64,000 bases of DNA from Micromussa lordhowensis (Eukaryota > Cnidaria > Anthozoa > Scleractinia > Lobophylliidae), in assembly GCA_964020085.1 (NCBI GenBank), contig OZ026600.1:12125348-12189347 (forward strand), in the 5' to 3' direction. Below the pieces are notes generated by a model. The model made no database searches. It worked only from the letters and a program-made list of their open reading frames with translations, and had not been told where the DNA came from. The translations under genes were made by a program, and so were the position numbers. Below are positions 50,301 to 62,330 of the stretch, piece after piece; position 1 is the stretch's first letter, and each line of letters opens with the position of its first letter.

Positions 50301-52061
50301 AGTTTGAAAAGTTGCGACGCGCGCCAAGCTCGGCTAACTAGCAATCCGACTGGTTAGCATAGTGTGACATTTTTCGCTGCTCCAAAACTTTGCATGTGGA
50401 CTCGGACCGACCCCGGGAGTGCTTTGGTGCCATAACTTTGCAAAGTTGCGACGCGCGCCAAGCTCGGCTAACGAGGCAGCGAGCCGGCCGCACCCGGGCA
50501 TCTGCCGGGCTAGTTAGCATAGTGTGACAGTTTGCGCAGCTTTGAAACTTTGCATGTGGACTCGGACCGACCCCGGGAGTGCTTTGGTGCCATTAGTTTG
50601 CAAAGTTGCGACACGCGCCAAGCTCGGCTAACTAGCAATCCGACTGGTTAGCATAGTGTGACATTTTGCGCAGCTCCAAAACTTTGCATGTGGACCCGGA
50701 CCGACCCCGGGAGTGCTTTGGTGCCATTAGTTTGCAAAGTTGCGACGCACGCCAAGCTCGGCTAACAAGGAGGCAAGCCGGCCGCACCCGGGCATCTGCT
50801 GGTCTAATTGGCATAATGTGACATTTTTCGCTGCTTCGAAATTTTGCATGTGGACTCGGACCGACCCCGGGAGTGCTTTGGTGCCATTAGTTTGCAAAGT
50901 TGCGACGCGCACCAAGCTCGGCTAATTACCAATCGGGCTAGTTAGCATAGTGTAACATTTTGCGCAGCTCCGAAACTTTGCATGTGGACCCGGACCGAAC
51001 ACAGGAGTGCTTTGGTGCCATTAGTTTGCAAATTTGCGACATGCACCAAGCTCGGCTAATTAGCAATCGTGCTGGTTAGCATAGTTTGACATTTTGCGCA
51101 GCTCCAAAACTTTGCATGTGGACCCGGACCGACCCCGGGAGTGCTTTGCTGCCACTAGTTTGCAAAGTTGCGACGCGCGCCAAGCTCGGCTAATTAGCAA
51201 TCGGGCTGGTTAGCATAGTGTGACATTTTTCGCTGCTCCGAAACTTTGCATGTGGACTCGGACCGACCCCGGGAGTGCTTTGGTGCCATTAGTTTCCAAA
51301 GTTGCGACGCGCGCCAAGCTCGGCTAACGACGAAGCCAGCCGGCCGCACCCGGGCATCTGCCGGGCTGGTTAGCATAGTGTGACAGTTTGCGCAGCTTTG
51401 AAACTTTGCATGTGGACTCGGACCGACCCCGGGAGTGCTTAGGTGCCATTAGTTTGCAAAGTTGCGACGTGCGCCAAGCTCGGCTAATTAGCAATCGGGC
51501 TGGTTGGCATAGTGTGACATTTTGCGCAGCTCCGAAACTTTGCATGTGGACCCGGACCGACTCCGGGAGTGCTTTGCTTCCACTAGTTTGCAAAGTTGCG
51601 ACGCGCGCCAAGCTCGGCTAATTAGCAATCGGGCTGGTTACCATAGTGTGACATATTGCGCACCTCGGAAACTTTGCATGTGGACCTGGACCGACCCAGG
51701 GAGTGCTTTGGTGCCATTACTTTTCAAAGTTGCGATGCGCACAAAGCTCGACTAACGAGGCAGCCAGCCGGCCACACCTGGGGATCTGCCGGCCTGGTTA
51801 GCATAGTGTGACAGTTTGCGCAGCTTCGAAACTTTGCATGTGGACTCGGACTGACCCCGGGACTGCTTTGGTGCCATTAGTTTGCAAAGTTGCGACGCGC
51901 GCCAAGCTCGGCTAACGAGGCAGCCAGCCGGCCGCACCCGGGGATCTTCCGGGCTGGTTAGCATAGTGTGACAGTTTGCGCAGCTTCGAAACTTTGCATG
52001 TGGACTCGGACCAACCCCGGGAGTGCTTTGGTGCCATTAGTTTGCAAAGTTGCGACGCGCG

Positions 52062-52085
52062 CCAAGCAATCGGCAATCGGGTTGG
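52062..52085. repeat. S' linker variant, 6 of 7
   Basis: The same variant in the zone-B-like tail of zone C copy 3, after L 51756 and 51916. Confidence 0.9.
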
Positions 52086-53346
52086 TTAGCATAGTGTGAC
52101 ATTTTGCGCAGCTCTGAAACTTTGCATGTGGACCCGGACCGACCCCAGGATTGCTTTGGTGGCATTAGTTTGCAAAGTTGCGACGTGCGCCAAGCTCGGC
52201 TAACGAGGCAACCAGCCGGCCGCACCCGGGCATCTACCGGGCTGGTTAGAATAGTGTGACATTTTGCGAAGCTCCCAAACTTTGCATGTGGACTCGGACC
52301 AACCCCGGGAGTGCTTTGGTGCCATTAGTTTGCAAACTTGCGACGCGCGCCAAGCTCGGCTAACGAGGCAGCCAGCCGGCCGCACCCAGGCATCTGCCGG
52401 GCTGGTTAGCATAGTGTGACATTTTGCGCAGCTCCGAAACTTTGCATGTGGACTCGGACCGACCTTGGGAGTGCTTTGGTGCCATAAGTTTGAAAAGTTG
52501 CGACGCGCCAAGGTCGGCTAATTAGCAATCGGGCTGGTTAGCATAGTGTGACATTTTGCGCAGCTCCAAAACTTTGCATGTGGACACGGACCGACCCAGG
52601 GAGTGCTTTGGTGCCATTAGTTTGAAAAGTTGCGACGCGCGCCAAGCTCGGCTAACTAGCAATCCGACTGGTTAGCATAGTGTGAAATTTTTCGCTGCTC
52701 CAAAACTTTGCATGTGGACTCGGACCGACCCCGGGAGTGCTTTGGTGCCATTAGTTTGCAAAGTTGCGACGCACGCCAATCTCGGCTAATTAGCAATCGG
52801 GCTAGTTAGCATAGTGTGACATTTTGAGCAGCTCCAAAACTTTGCATGTGGACCCGGACCGACCCCGGGAGTGCTTTGGTGCCATTAGTTTGCAAAGTTG
52901 CGAGGCGCGCCAAGCTCGGCTAATTAGCAATCGTGCTGGTTAGCATAGTGTTACATTTTGCGCAGCTCCGAAACTTTGCATGTGGACTCGGACCGACCGC
53001 GGGAGTGCTTTGGTGTCATTAGTTTGCAAAGTTGCGACGTGCGCCAAGCTCGGCTAATTAGCAATCGGGCTGGTTAGCATAGTGTCACAATTTGCGTAGC
53101 TCCGAAACTTTGCATATGGACCCGGACCGACCGCGGGAGTGCTTTGGTGCCATTAGTTTGCAAAGTTGCGACGCGCGCCAAGCTCGGCTAACGAGGCAGC
53201 CAGCCGGTTGCACCCGGGCATCTGCCGGGCTGGTTAGCATAGTGTGACAGTTTGTGCAGCTTCGAAACTTTGCATGTGGACTCGGACCGATCCCAGAAGT
53301 GCTTTGGTGCCATTAGTTTGCAAAGTTGCAACGCGCGCCAAGCTCG

Positions 53347-54552
53347 CCTAATTAGCAATCGGGCTGGTTAGCATAGTGTCACAATTTGCGCAGCTCCGAA
53401 ACTTTGCATGTGGACCCGGACCGACCCCGGGAGTGCTTTGGTGCCATTAGTTTGAAAAGTTGCGACGCGCGCCAAGCTCGGCTAAGTAGCAATCCGACTG
53501 GTTAGCATACTGTGACATTTTTCGCTGCTCCAAAACTTTGCATGTGGACTCGGACCGACCCCGGGAGTGCTTTGGTGCCATTAGTTTGCAAAGTTGCGAC
53601 GCGCGCCAATCTCGGCTAATTAGCAATCGGGCTAGTTAGCATAGTGTGACATTTTGTGCAGCTCCAAAACTTTGCATGGGGACCCGGACCGACCCCGGGA
53701 GTGCTTTGGTGCCATTAGTTTGCAAAGTTGCGAGGCGCGCCAAGCTCGGCTAACTAGCAATCCGACTGGTTAGCATACTGTGACATTTTTCGCTGCTCCA
53801 AAACTTTGCATGTGGACTCGGACCGACCCCGGGAGTGCTTTGGTGCCATTAGTTTGCAAGGTTGCGACGCGCGCCAATCTCGGCTAATTAGCAATCGGGC
53901 TAGTTAGCATAGTGTGACATTTTGTGCAGCTCCAAAACTTTGCATGTGGACCCGGACCGACCCCGGGAGTGCTTTGGTGCCATTAGTTTGCAAAGTTGCG
54001 AGGCACGCCAAGCTCGGCTAATTAGCAATCGGGCTGGTTAGCATAGTGTGACATTTTGCGCAGCTCCGAAACTTTGCATGTGGACTCGGACTGACCGCGC
54101 GAGTGCTTTGGTGCCATTAGTTTGCAAAGTTGCGACGCGCGCGAAGCTCGGCTTATTAGCAATCGGGCTGGTTAGCATAGTGTTACATTTTGCGCAGCTC
54201 CGAAACTTTGCATGTGGACTCGGACCGACCGCAGGAGTGCTTTGGTGCCATTAGTTTGCAAAGTTGCGACGTGCGCCAAGCTCGGCTAATTAGCAATCGG
54301 GCTGGTTAGCATAGTGTCACAATTTGCGCAGCTCCGAAACTTTGCATATGGACCCGGACCGACCCCGGGAGTGCTTTGGTGCCATTAGTTTGCAAAGTTG
54401 CGACGCGCGCCAAGCTTGGCTAACTAGCAATCCGACTGGTTAACATAGTGTGACATTTTGCGCAGCTCCGAAACTTTGCATGTGGACCCGGACCAACCCC
54501 CGGAGTGCTTTGGTGCCATTAGTTTGCAAAGTTGCGACGCACGCCAAGCTCG
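53347..54552. repeat. Shortened S run (9 monomers)
   Basis: L 53192 to L 54558 spans 160 + 9 x 134 bp. Compared with the 24-S runs it lacks 2,010 bp, which equals the 1,072-bp plus 938-bp sub-units, so one sub-unit remains where copies 1 and 2 have three. The retained one carries the tttgcaaggttgcg mark (53859). Confidence 0.85.
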
Positions 54553-55229
54553 GCTAACAAGGAGGCCAGCCGGCCACACCCGGGCATCTGCTGGGCTAAT
54601 TGGCATAATGTGACATTTTTCGCTGCTTCGAAACTTTGCATGTGGACTCGGACCGACCCCGGGAGTGCTTTGGTGCCATTAGTTTGCAAAGTTGCGACGC
54701 GCACCAAGCTCGGCTAATTACCAATCGGGCTAGTTAGCATAGTGTAACATTTGGCGCAGCTCCGAAACTTTGCATGTGGACCCGGACCGAACACAGGAGT
54801 GCTTTGGTGCCATTAGTTTGCAAATTTGCGACGTGCGCCAAGCTCTGCTAATTAGCAATCGGGCTGGTTAGCATAGTGTCACAATTTGCGCAGCTCCAAA
54901 ACTTTGCATGTGGACCCGGACCGACCCCGGGAGTGCTTTGGTGCCATTAGTTTGAAAAGTTGCGACGCGCGCCAAGCTCGGCTAACTAGCAATCCGACTG
55001 GTTAGCATACTGTGACATTTTTCGCTGCTCCAAAACTTTGCATGTGGACTCGGACCGACCCCGGGAGTGCTTTGGTGCCATTAGTTTGCAAAGTTGCGAC
55101 GCGCGCCAATCTCGGCTAATTAGCAATCGGGCTAGTTAGCATAGTGTGACATTTTGTGCAGCTCCAAAACTTTGCATGTGGACCCGGACCGACCCCGGGA
55201 GTGCTTTGGTGCCATTAGTTTGCAAAGTT

Positions 55230-55256
55230 GCGAGGCGCGCCAGGCTTATTAGCAAT
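55230..55256. other. Out-of-register deletion junction in zone C copy 4
   Basis: The sequence gcgaggcgcgccaggcttatt joins the left half of a gaggcgcgccaag monomer to a gcttattagc linker, with 5 bp (agctc) missing at the join (about 55242/55243). Comparison with copy 3 shows that 861 bp were lost here: 2 L plus 4 S (856 bp) plus the 5 bp. Unlike nearly all other changes in the array, this one is not a whole number of monomers. Confidence 0.75.
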
Positions 55257-56884
55257 CGGGCTGGTTAGCATAGTGTTACATTTTGCGCAGCTCCGAAACT
55301 TTGCATGTGGACTCGGACCGACCGCAGGAGTGCTTTGGTGCCATTAGTTTGCAAAGTTGCGACGTGCGCCAAGCTCGGCTAATTAGCAATCGGGCTGGTT
55401 AGCATAGTGTCACAATTTGCGCAGCTCCGAAACTTTGCATATGGACCCGGACCGACCCCGGGAGTGCTTTGGTGCCCTTAGTTTGCAAAGTTGCGACGCG
55501 CGCCAAGCTTGGCTAACTAGCAATCCGACTGGTTAACATAGTGTGACATTTTGCGCAGCTCCGAAACTTTGCATGTGGACCAGGACCAACCCCGGGAGTG
55601 CTTTGGTGCCATTAGTTTGCAAAGTTGCGACGCACGCCAAGCTCGGCTAACAAGGAGGCCAGCCGGCCACACCCGGGCATCTGCTGGGCTAATTGGCATA
55701 ATGTGACATTTTTCGCTGCTTCGAAACTTTGCATGTGGACTCGGACCGACCCCGGGAGTGCTTTGGTGCCATTAGTTTGCAAAGTTGCGACGCGCACCAA
55801 GCTCGGCTAATTACCAATCGGGCTAGTTAGCATAGTGTGACGTTTTGCGCAGCTCCGAAACTTTGCATGTGGACCCGGACCGAACACAGGAGTGCTTTGG
55901 TGCCATTAGTTTGCAAATTTGCGACGTGCGCCAAGCTCTGCTAATTAGCAATCGGGCTGGTTAGCATAGTTTGACATTTTGCGCAGCTCCGAAACTTTGC
56001 ATGTGGACCCGGACCGACCCCGGGAGTGCTTTGCTGCCACTATTTTGCAAAGTTGCGACGCGCGCCAAGCTCGGCTAATTAGCAATCGGGCTGGTTAGCA
56101 TAGTGTGACATTTTTCGCTTCTCTGAAACTTTGCATGTGGACTCGGACCGACCCCGGGAGTGCTTTGGTGCCATTAGTTTGCAAAGTTGCGACGTGCGCC
56201 AAGCTCGGCTAACGAGGCAGCCAGCCGGCTGCACCAGGGTATCTGCCGGGCTGGTTTGCACAGTGTGACATTTTTCGCTGCTCTGAAACTTTGCATGTGG
56301 ACTCGGACCGACCCCGGGAGTGCTTTGGTGCCATAAGTTTGCAAAGTTGCGACGCGCGCCAAGCTCAGCTAACGAGGCAGCCAGCCGGCTGCACCCGGGG
56401 ATCTGCCGGGCTGGTTAGCATAGTGTGACAGTTTGCGCAGCTTCGAAACTTTGCATGTGGACTCGGACCGACCCCGGGAGTGCTTTGGTGCAATTAGTTT
56501 GCAAAGTTGCGACGCGCGCCAAGCTCGGCTAATTAGCAATCGGGCTGGTTAGCATAGTGTGACATTCTGCGCAGCTCCGAAACTTTGCATGTGGACCCGG
56601 ACCGACCCCGTGAGTGCTTTGGTGCCATTAGTTTGAAAAGTTGCGACGCGCGCCAAGCTCGGCTAACTAGCAATCCGACTGGTTAGCATAGTGTGACATT
56701 TTTCGCTGCTCCAAAACTTTGCATGTGGACTCAGACCGACCCCGGGAGTGCTTTGGTGCCATAACTTTGCAAAGTTGCGACGCGCGCCAAGCTCGGCTAA
56801 CGAGGCAGCGAGCCGGCCGCACCCGGGCATCTGCCGGGCTAGTTAGCATAGTGTGACAGTTTGCGCAGCTTTGAAACTTTGCAT

Positions 56885-57740
56885 GTGGACTCGGACCGAC
56901 CCCGGGAGTGCTTTGGTGCCATTAGTTTGCAAAGTTGCGACACGCGCCAAGCTCGGCTAACTAGCAATCCGACTGGTTAGCATAGTGTGACATTTTGCGC
57001 AGCTCCAAAACTTTGCATGTGGACCCGGACCGACCCCGGGAGTGCTTTGGTGCCATTAGTTTGCAAAGTTGCGACGCACGCCAAGCTCGGCTAACAAGGA
57101 GGCAAGCCGGCCGCACCCGGGCATCTGCTGGTCTAATTGGCATAATGTGACATTTTTCGCTGCTTCGAAATTTTGCATGTGGACTCGGACCGACCCCGGG
57201 AGTGCTTTGGTGCCATTAGTTTGCAAAGTTGCGACGCGCACCAAGCTCGGCTAATTACCAATCGGGCTAGTTAGCATAGTGTAACATTTTGCGCAGCTCC
57301 GAAACTTTGCATGTGGTCCCGGACCGAACACAGGAGTGCTTTGGTGCCATTAGTTTGCAAATTTGCGACATGCACCAAGCTCGGCTAATTAGCAATCGTG
57401 CTGGTTAGCATAGTTTGACATTTTGCGCAGCTCCGAAACTTTGCATGTGGACCCGGACCGACCCCGGGAGTGCTTTGCTGCCACTAGTTTGCAAAGTTGC
57501 GACGCGCGCCAAGCTCGGCTAATTAGCAATCGGGCTGGTTAGCATAGTGTGACATTTTTCGCTGCTCCGAAACTTTGCATGTGGACTCGGACCGACCCCG
57601 GGAGTGCTTTGGTGCCATTAGTTTGCAAAGTTGCGACGCGCGCCAAGCTCGGCTAACGACGAAGCCAGCCGGCCGCACCCGGGCAACTGCCGGGCTGGTT
57701 AGCATAGTGTGACAGTTTGCGCAGCTTTGAAACTTTGCAT
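56885..57740. repeat. 856-bp tandem unit, copy 1
   Basis: This unit contains L linkers 57095 (aacaaggaggcaagcc) and 57657 (aacgacgaagcc, gggcaactgccggg). The length equals 2 L plus 4 S. The equivalent part of zone C copy 3 (50766, 51328) has a single copy. Confidence 0.8.
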
Positions 57741-58596
57741 GTGGACTCGGACCGACCCCGGGAGTGCTTTGGTGCCATTAGTTTGCAAAGTTGCGACACG
57801 CGCCAAGCTCGGCTAACTAGCAATCCGACTGGTTAGCATAGTGTGACATTTTGCGCAGCTCCAAAACTTTGCATGTGGACCCGGACCGACCCCGGGAGTG
57901 CTTTGGTGCCATTAGTTTGCAAAGTTGCGACGCACGCCAAGCTCGGCTAACAAGGAGGCAAGCCGACCGCACCCGGGCATCTGCTGGTCTAATTGGCATA
58001 ATGTGACATTTTTCGCTGCTTCGAAATTTTGCATGTGGACTCGGACCGACCCCGGGAGTGCTTTGGTGCCATTAGTTTGCAAAGTTGCGACGCGCACCAA
58101 GCTCGGCTAATTACCAATCGGGCTAGTTAGCATAGTGTAACATTTTGCGCAGCTCCGAAACTTTGCATGTGGTCCCGGACCGAACACAGGAGTGCTTTGG
58201 TGCCATTAGTTTGCAAATTTGCGACATGCACCAAGCTCGGCTAATTAGCAATCGTGCTGGTTAGCATAGTTTGACATTTTGCGCAGCTCTGAAACTTTGC
58301 ATGTGGACCCGGACCGACCCCGGGAGTGCTTTGCTGCCACTAGTTTGCAAAGTTGCGACGCGCGCCAAGCTCGGCTAATTAGCAATCGGGCTGGTTAGCA
58401 TAGTGTGACATTTTTCGCTGCTCCGAAACTTTGCATGTGGACTCGGACCGACCCCGGGAGTGCTTTGGTGCCATTAGTTTGCAAAGTTGCGACGCGCGCC
58501 AAGCTCGGCTAACGACGAAGCCAGCCGGCCGCACCCGGGCAACTGCCGGGCTGGTTAGCATAGTGTGACAGTTTGCGCAGCTTTGAAACTTTGCAT
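57741..58596. repeat. 856-bp tandem unit, copy 2
   Basis: L linkers 57951 and 58513 repeat 57095 and 57657 at +856. Private variants are shared, such as gggcaactgccggg and catgtggtcccgg (57311 and 58167), so the duplication postdates those mutations. Confidence 0.8.
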
Positions 58597-59246
58597 GTGG
58601 ACTCGGACCGACCCCGGGAGTGCTTAGGTGCCATTAGTTTGCAAAGTTGCGACGTGCGCCAAGCTCGGCTAATTAGCAATCGGGCTGGTTGGCATAGTGT
58701 GACATTTTGCGCAGCTCCGAAACTTTGCATGTGGACCCGGACCGACTCCGGGAGTGCTTTGCTGCCACTAGTTTGCAAAGTTGCGACGCGCGCCAAGCTC
58801 GGCTAATTAGCAATCGGGCTGGTTACCATAGTGTGACATATTGCGCACCTCGGAAACTTTGCATGTGGACCTGGACCGACCCAGGGAGTGCTTTGGTGCC
58901 ATTACTTTTCAAAGTTGCGATGCGCACAAAGCTCGACTAACGAGGCAGCCAGCCGGCCACACCTGGGGATCTGCCGGCCTGGTTAGCATAGTGTGACAGT
59001 TTGCGCAGCTTCGAAACTTTGCATGTGGACTCGGACTGACCCCGGGACTGCTTTGGTGCCATTAGTTTGCAAAGTTGCGACGCGCGCCAAGCTCGGCTAA
59101 CGAGGCAGCCAGCCGGCCGCACCCGGGGATCTTCCGGGCTGGTTAGCATAGTGTGACAGTTTGCGCAGATTCGAAACTTTGCATGTGGACTCGGACCGAC
59201 CCCGCGAGTGCTTTGGTGCCATTAGTTTGCAAAGTTGCGACGCGCG

Positions 59247-59270
59247 CCAAGCAATCGGCAATCGGGTTGG
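59247..59270. repeat. S' linker variant, 7 of 7
   Basis: The same variant at the end of zone C copy 4, after L 58941 and 59101, in the same position as the one at 32886 (offset 26,361). Confidence 0.9.
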
Positions 59271-61540
59271 TTAGCATAGTGTGACATTTTGCGCAGCTCC
59301 GAAACTTTGCATGTGGACTCGGACCGACCTTGGGAGTGCTTTGGTGCCATAAGTTTGAAAAGTTGCGACGCGCGCCAAGGTCGGCTAATTAGCAATCAGG
59401 CTGGTTAGCATAGTGTGACATTTTGCGCAGCTCCAAAACTTTGCATGTGGACCCGGACCGACCCCGGGAGTGCTTTGGTGCCATTAGTTTGCAAAGTTGC
59501 GACGTGCACCAAGCTCGGCTAACGAGGCAGCCAGCCGGCTGCACCCGGGGATCTGCCGGGCTGGTTAGCATAGTGTGACAGTTTGCGCAGCTTCGAAACT
59601 TTGCATGTGGACTCGGACTGACCCCGGAAGTGCTTTGGTGCCATTAGTTTGCAAAGTTGCGACGCGCGCCAAGCTCGGCTAATTAGCAATCGGGCTGGTT
59701 AGCATAGTGTGACATTTTGCGCAGCTCCGAAACTTTGCATGTGGACCCGGACCGACCCGAGGATTGCTTTGGTGGCATTAGTTTGCAAAGTTGCGACGTG
59801 CGCCAAGCTCGGCTAACGAGCCAACCAGCCGGCCGCACCCGGGCATCTACCGGGCTGGTTAGAATAGTGTGACATTTTGCGCAGCTCCCAAACTTTGCAT
59901 GTGGACCCGGACCAACCCCTGGAGTGCTTTGGTGCCATTAGTTTGAAATGTTGCGACACGAGCCAAGCTCGGCTAACTAGCAATCCAACTGGTTAGCATA
60001 GTGTGACATTTTGCGCAGCTCCGAAACTTTGCATGTGGACCCGGACCAACCCCGGGAGTGCTTTGGTGCCATTAGTTTGCAAAGTTGCGACGCGCGCCAA
60101 GCTCGGCTAACGAGGCAGCCAGCCGGCCGCACCCGGGCATCTGCCGGGCTGGTTAGCATAGTGTGACATTTTGCGCAGCTCCAAAACTTTGCATGTGGAC
60201 TCGGACCAACCCCTGGAGTGCTTTGGTGCCATTAGTTTGAAATGTTGCGACACGAGCCAAGCTCGGCTAACTAGCAATCCGACTGGTTAGCATAGTGTGA
60301 CATTTTGCGCAGCTCCGAAACTTTGCATGTGGACCCGGACCAACCCCGGGAGTGCTTTGGTGCCATTAGTTTGCAAAGTTGCGACGCGCGCCAAGCTCGG
60401 CTAACGAGGCAGCCAGCCGGCCGTACCCGGGCATCTGCCGGGCTGGTTAGCATACTGTGACATTTTGCGCAGCTCCAAAACTTTGCATGTGGACTCGGAC
60501 CGACCCCAGGAGTGCTTTGGTGCCATTAGTTTGAAAAGTTGCAACGTGCGCCAAGCTCGGCTAATTCGCAATCGGGCTGGTTAGCATAGTGTGACATTTT
60601 GCGCCGCTCCGAAACTTTGCATGTGGACCCGAACCGACCCCGGGAGTGCTTTGGTGCCATTAGTTTGCAAAGTTGCGACGCGCGCCAAGCTCGGCTAACA
60701 AGGCAGCCAGCCGGCTGCACCCGGGCATCTGCCGGGCTGGTTGGCATAGTGTGACATTTTGCGCAGCTCCGAAACTTTGCATGTGGACCCGGACCGACCC
60801 CAGGAGTGCTTTGGTGCCATTAGTTTGCAAAGTTGCAACGCGCGCCAAGTTCGGCTAATTCGCAATCGGGCTGGTTAGCATAGTGTGATATTTTGCGCAG
60901 CTCCGAAACTTTGCATGTGGACTCGGACCGACCCCGGGAGTGCTTTGGTGCCATTAGTTTGCAAAGTTGCGACACGCGCCAAGCTCGGCTTATTAGCAAT
61001 CGGGCTGGTTAGCATTGTGTGACATTTTGCGCAGGACCGAAACTTTGCATGTGAACCCGGACCGACCCCAGGATTGCTTTGGTGGCATTAGTTTGCAAAG
61101 TTGCGACGTGCGCCAAGCTCGGCTAACGAGGCAAGCAGCCGGCCGCACCCAGGCATCTACCGGGCTGGTTAGAATAGTGTGACATTTTGCGCAGCTCCCA
61201 AACTATGCATGTGGACTCGGACCAACCCCGGGAGTGCTTTGGTGCCATTAGTTTGCAAAGATGCGACGCGCGCCAAGGCCGGCTAATTAGCAATCAGGCT
61301 GGTTAGCATAGTGTGACATTTTGCGCAGCTCCAAAACTTTGCATGTGGACCCGGACCGACCCCGGGAGTGCTTTGGTGCCATTAGTTTGCAAAGTTGCGA
61401 CGTGCACCAAGCTCGGCTAACGAGGCAGCCAGCCGGCCGCACCCGGGGATCTGCCGGGCTGGTTACCATAGTGTGACAGTTTGCGCAGCTCCGAAACTTT
61501 GCATGTGGACTCGGACCGACCCCGGAAGTGCTTTGGTGCC
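59271..61540. repeat. Zone D, copy 3
   Basis: L linkers 59523, 59817, 60111, 60405, 60699, 61127 and 61421 match 33162, 33456, 33750, 34044, 34338, 34766 and 35060 at a constant +26,361. Only one 1,898-bp unit is present here, against two in the first pass. It ends inside a monomer at about 61540. Confidence 0.88.
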
Positions 61541-62330
61541 ATTAGTTTGAAATGTTGCGACACGAGCCAAGCTCGGCTATCTAGCAATCCGTCTGGTTAG
61601 CATAGTGTGACATTTTGCGCAGCTCCGAAACTTTGCATGTGGACCCGGACCAACCCCGGGAGTGCTTTGGTGCCATTAGTTTGCAAAGTTGCGACGCGCG
61701 CCAAGCTCGGCTAACGAGGCAGCCAGCCGGCCGCACCCGGGCATCTGCCGGGCTGGTTAGCATAGTGTGACATTTTGCGCAGCTCCAAAACTTTGCATGT
61801 GGACTCGGACCGACCCCAGGAGTGCTTTGGTGCCATTAGTTTGAAAAGTTGCAACGCGCGCCAAGCTCGGCTAATTCGCAATCGGGCTGGTTAGCATAGT
61901 GTGACATTTTGCGCCGCTCCGAAACTTTGCATGTGGACCCGGACCAACCCCTGGAGTGCTTTGGTGCCATTAGTTTGAAATGTTGCGACACGAGCCAAGC
62001 TCGCCTATCTAGCAATCCGTCTGGTTAGCATAGTGTGACATTTTGCGCAGCTCCGAAACTTTGCATGTGGACTCGGACCAACCCCTGGAGTGCTTTGGTG
62101 CCATTAGTTTGAAATGTTGCGACACGAGCCAAGCTCGGCTATCTAGCAATCCGTCTGGTTAGCATAGTGTGACATTTTGCGCAGCTCCGAAACTTTGCAT
62201 GTGGACCCGGACCAACCCCGGGAGTGCTTTGGTGCCATTAGTTTGCAAAGTTGCGACGCGCGCCAAGCTCGGCTAACGAGGCAGCCAGCCGGCCGCACCC
62301 GGGGACCTGCCGGGCTGGTTAGCATAGTGT
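61541..62330. repeat. Zone E, partial copy 3
   Basis: The L linker at 61715 corresponds to 38400 and 62277 to 38962 (offset 23,315). S linkers have the zone-E ctatctagcaatccgtctgg form. The block begins in a hybrid monomer: its first half reads ccccggaagtgc as in zone D, and its second half reads gaaatgttgcgacacgag as in zone E. Confidence 0.8.

Larger units (their letters stand above)
45915..52833. repeat. Zone C, copy 3 (about 6.9 kb)
   Basis: L linkers are at 46270, 47368, 48466, 48626, 49322, 49884, 50044, 50472, 50766, 51328, 51756, 51916, 52204 and 52364. It starts after gagcagctccaaaac, as zone C copy 1 does. Offsets to earlier copies are 26,970 (19300 to 46270), 24,692 (22676 to 47368), 18,186 (31136 to 49322) and 26,110 (24362 to 50472). 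The long S run is cut to 7 monomers. The 3' end carries a zone-B tail with S' (52062) and the 2-bp deletion near 52500. Confidence 0.85.
52834..59270. repeat. Zone C, copy 4
   Basis: L linkers are at 53192, 54558, 55651, 56213, 56373, 56801, 57095, 57657, 57951, 58513, 58941 and 59101. It follows copy 3 at +7,190 (47368 to 54558), +6,329 (49322 to 55651) and +7,185 (51756 to 58941). The first change is a deletion at 55242 and the second is an 856-bp tandem duplication at about 56.9-58.6 kb. The unit ends in the S' variant. Confidence 0.85.
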
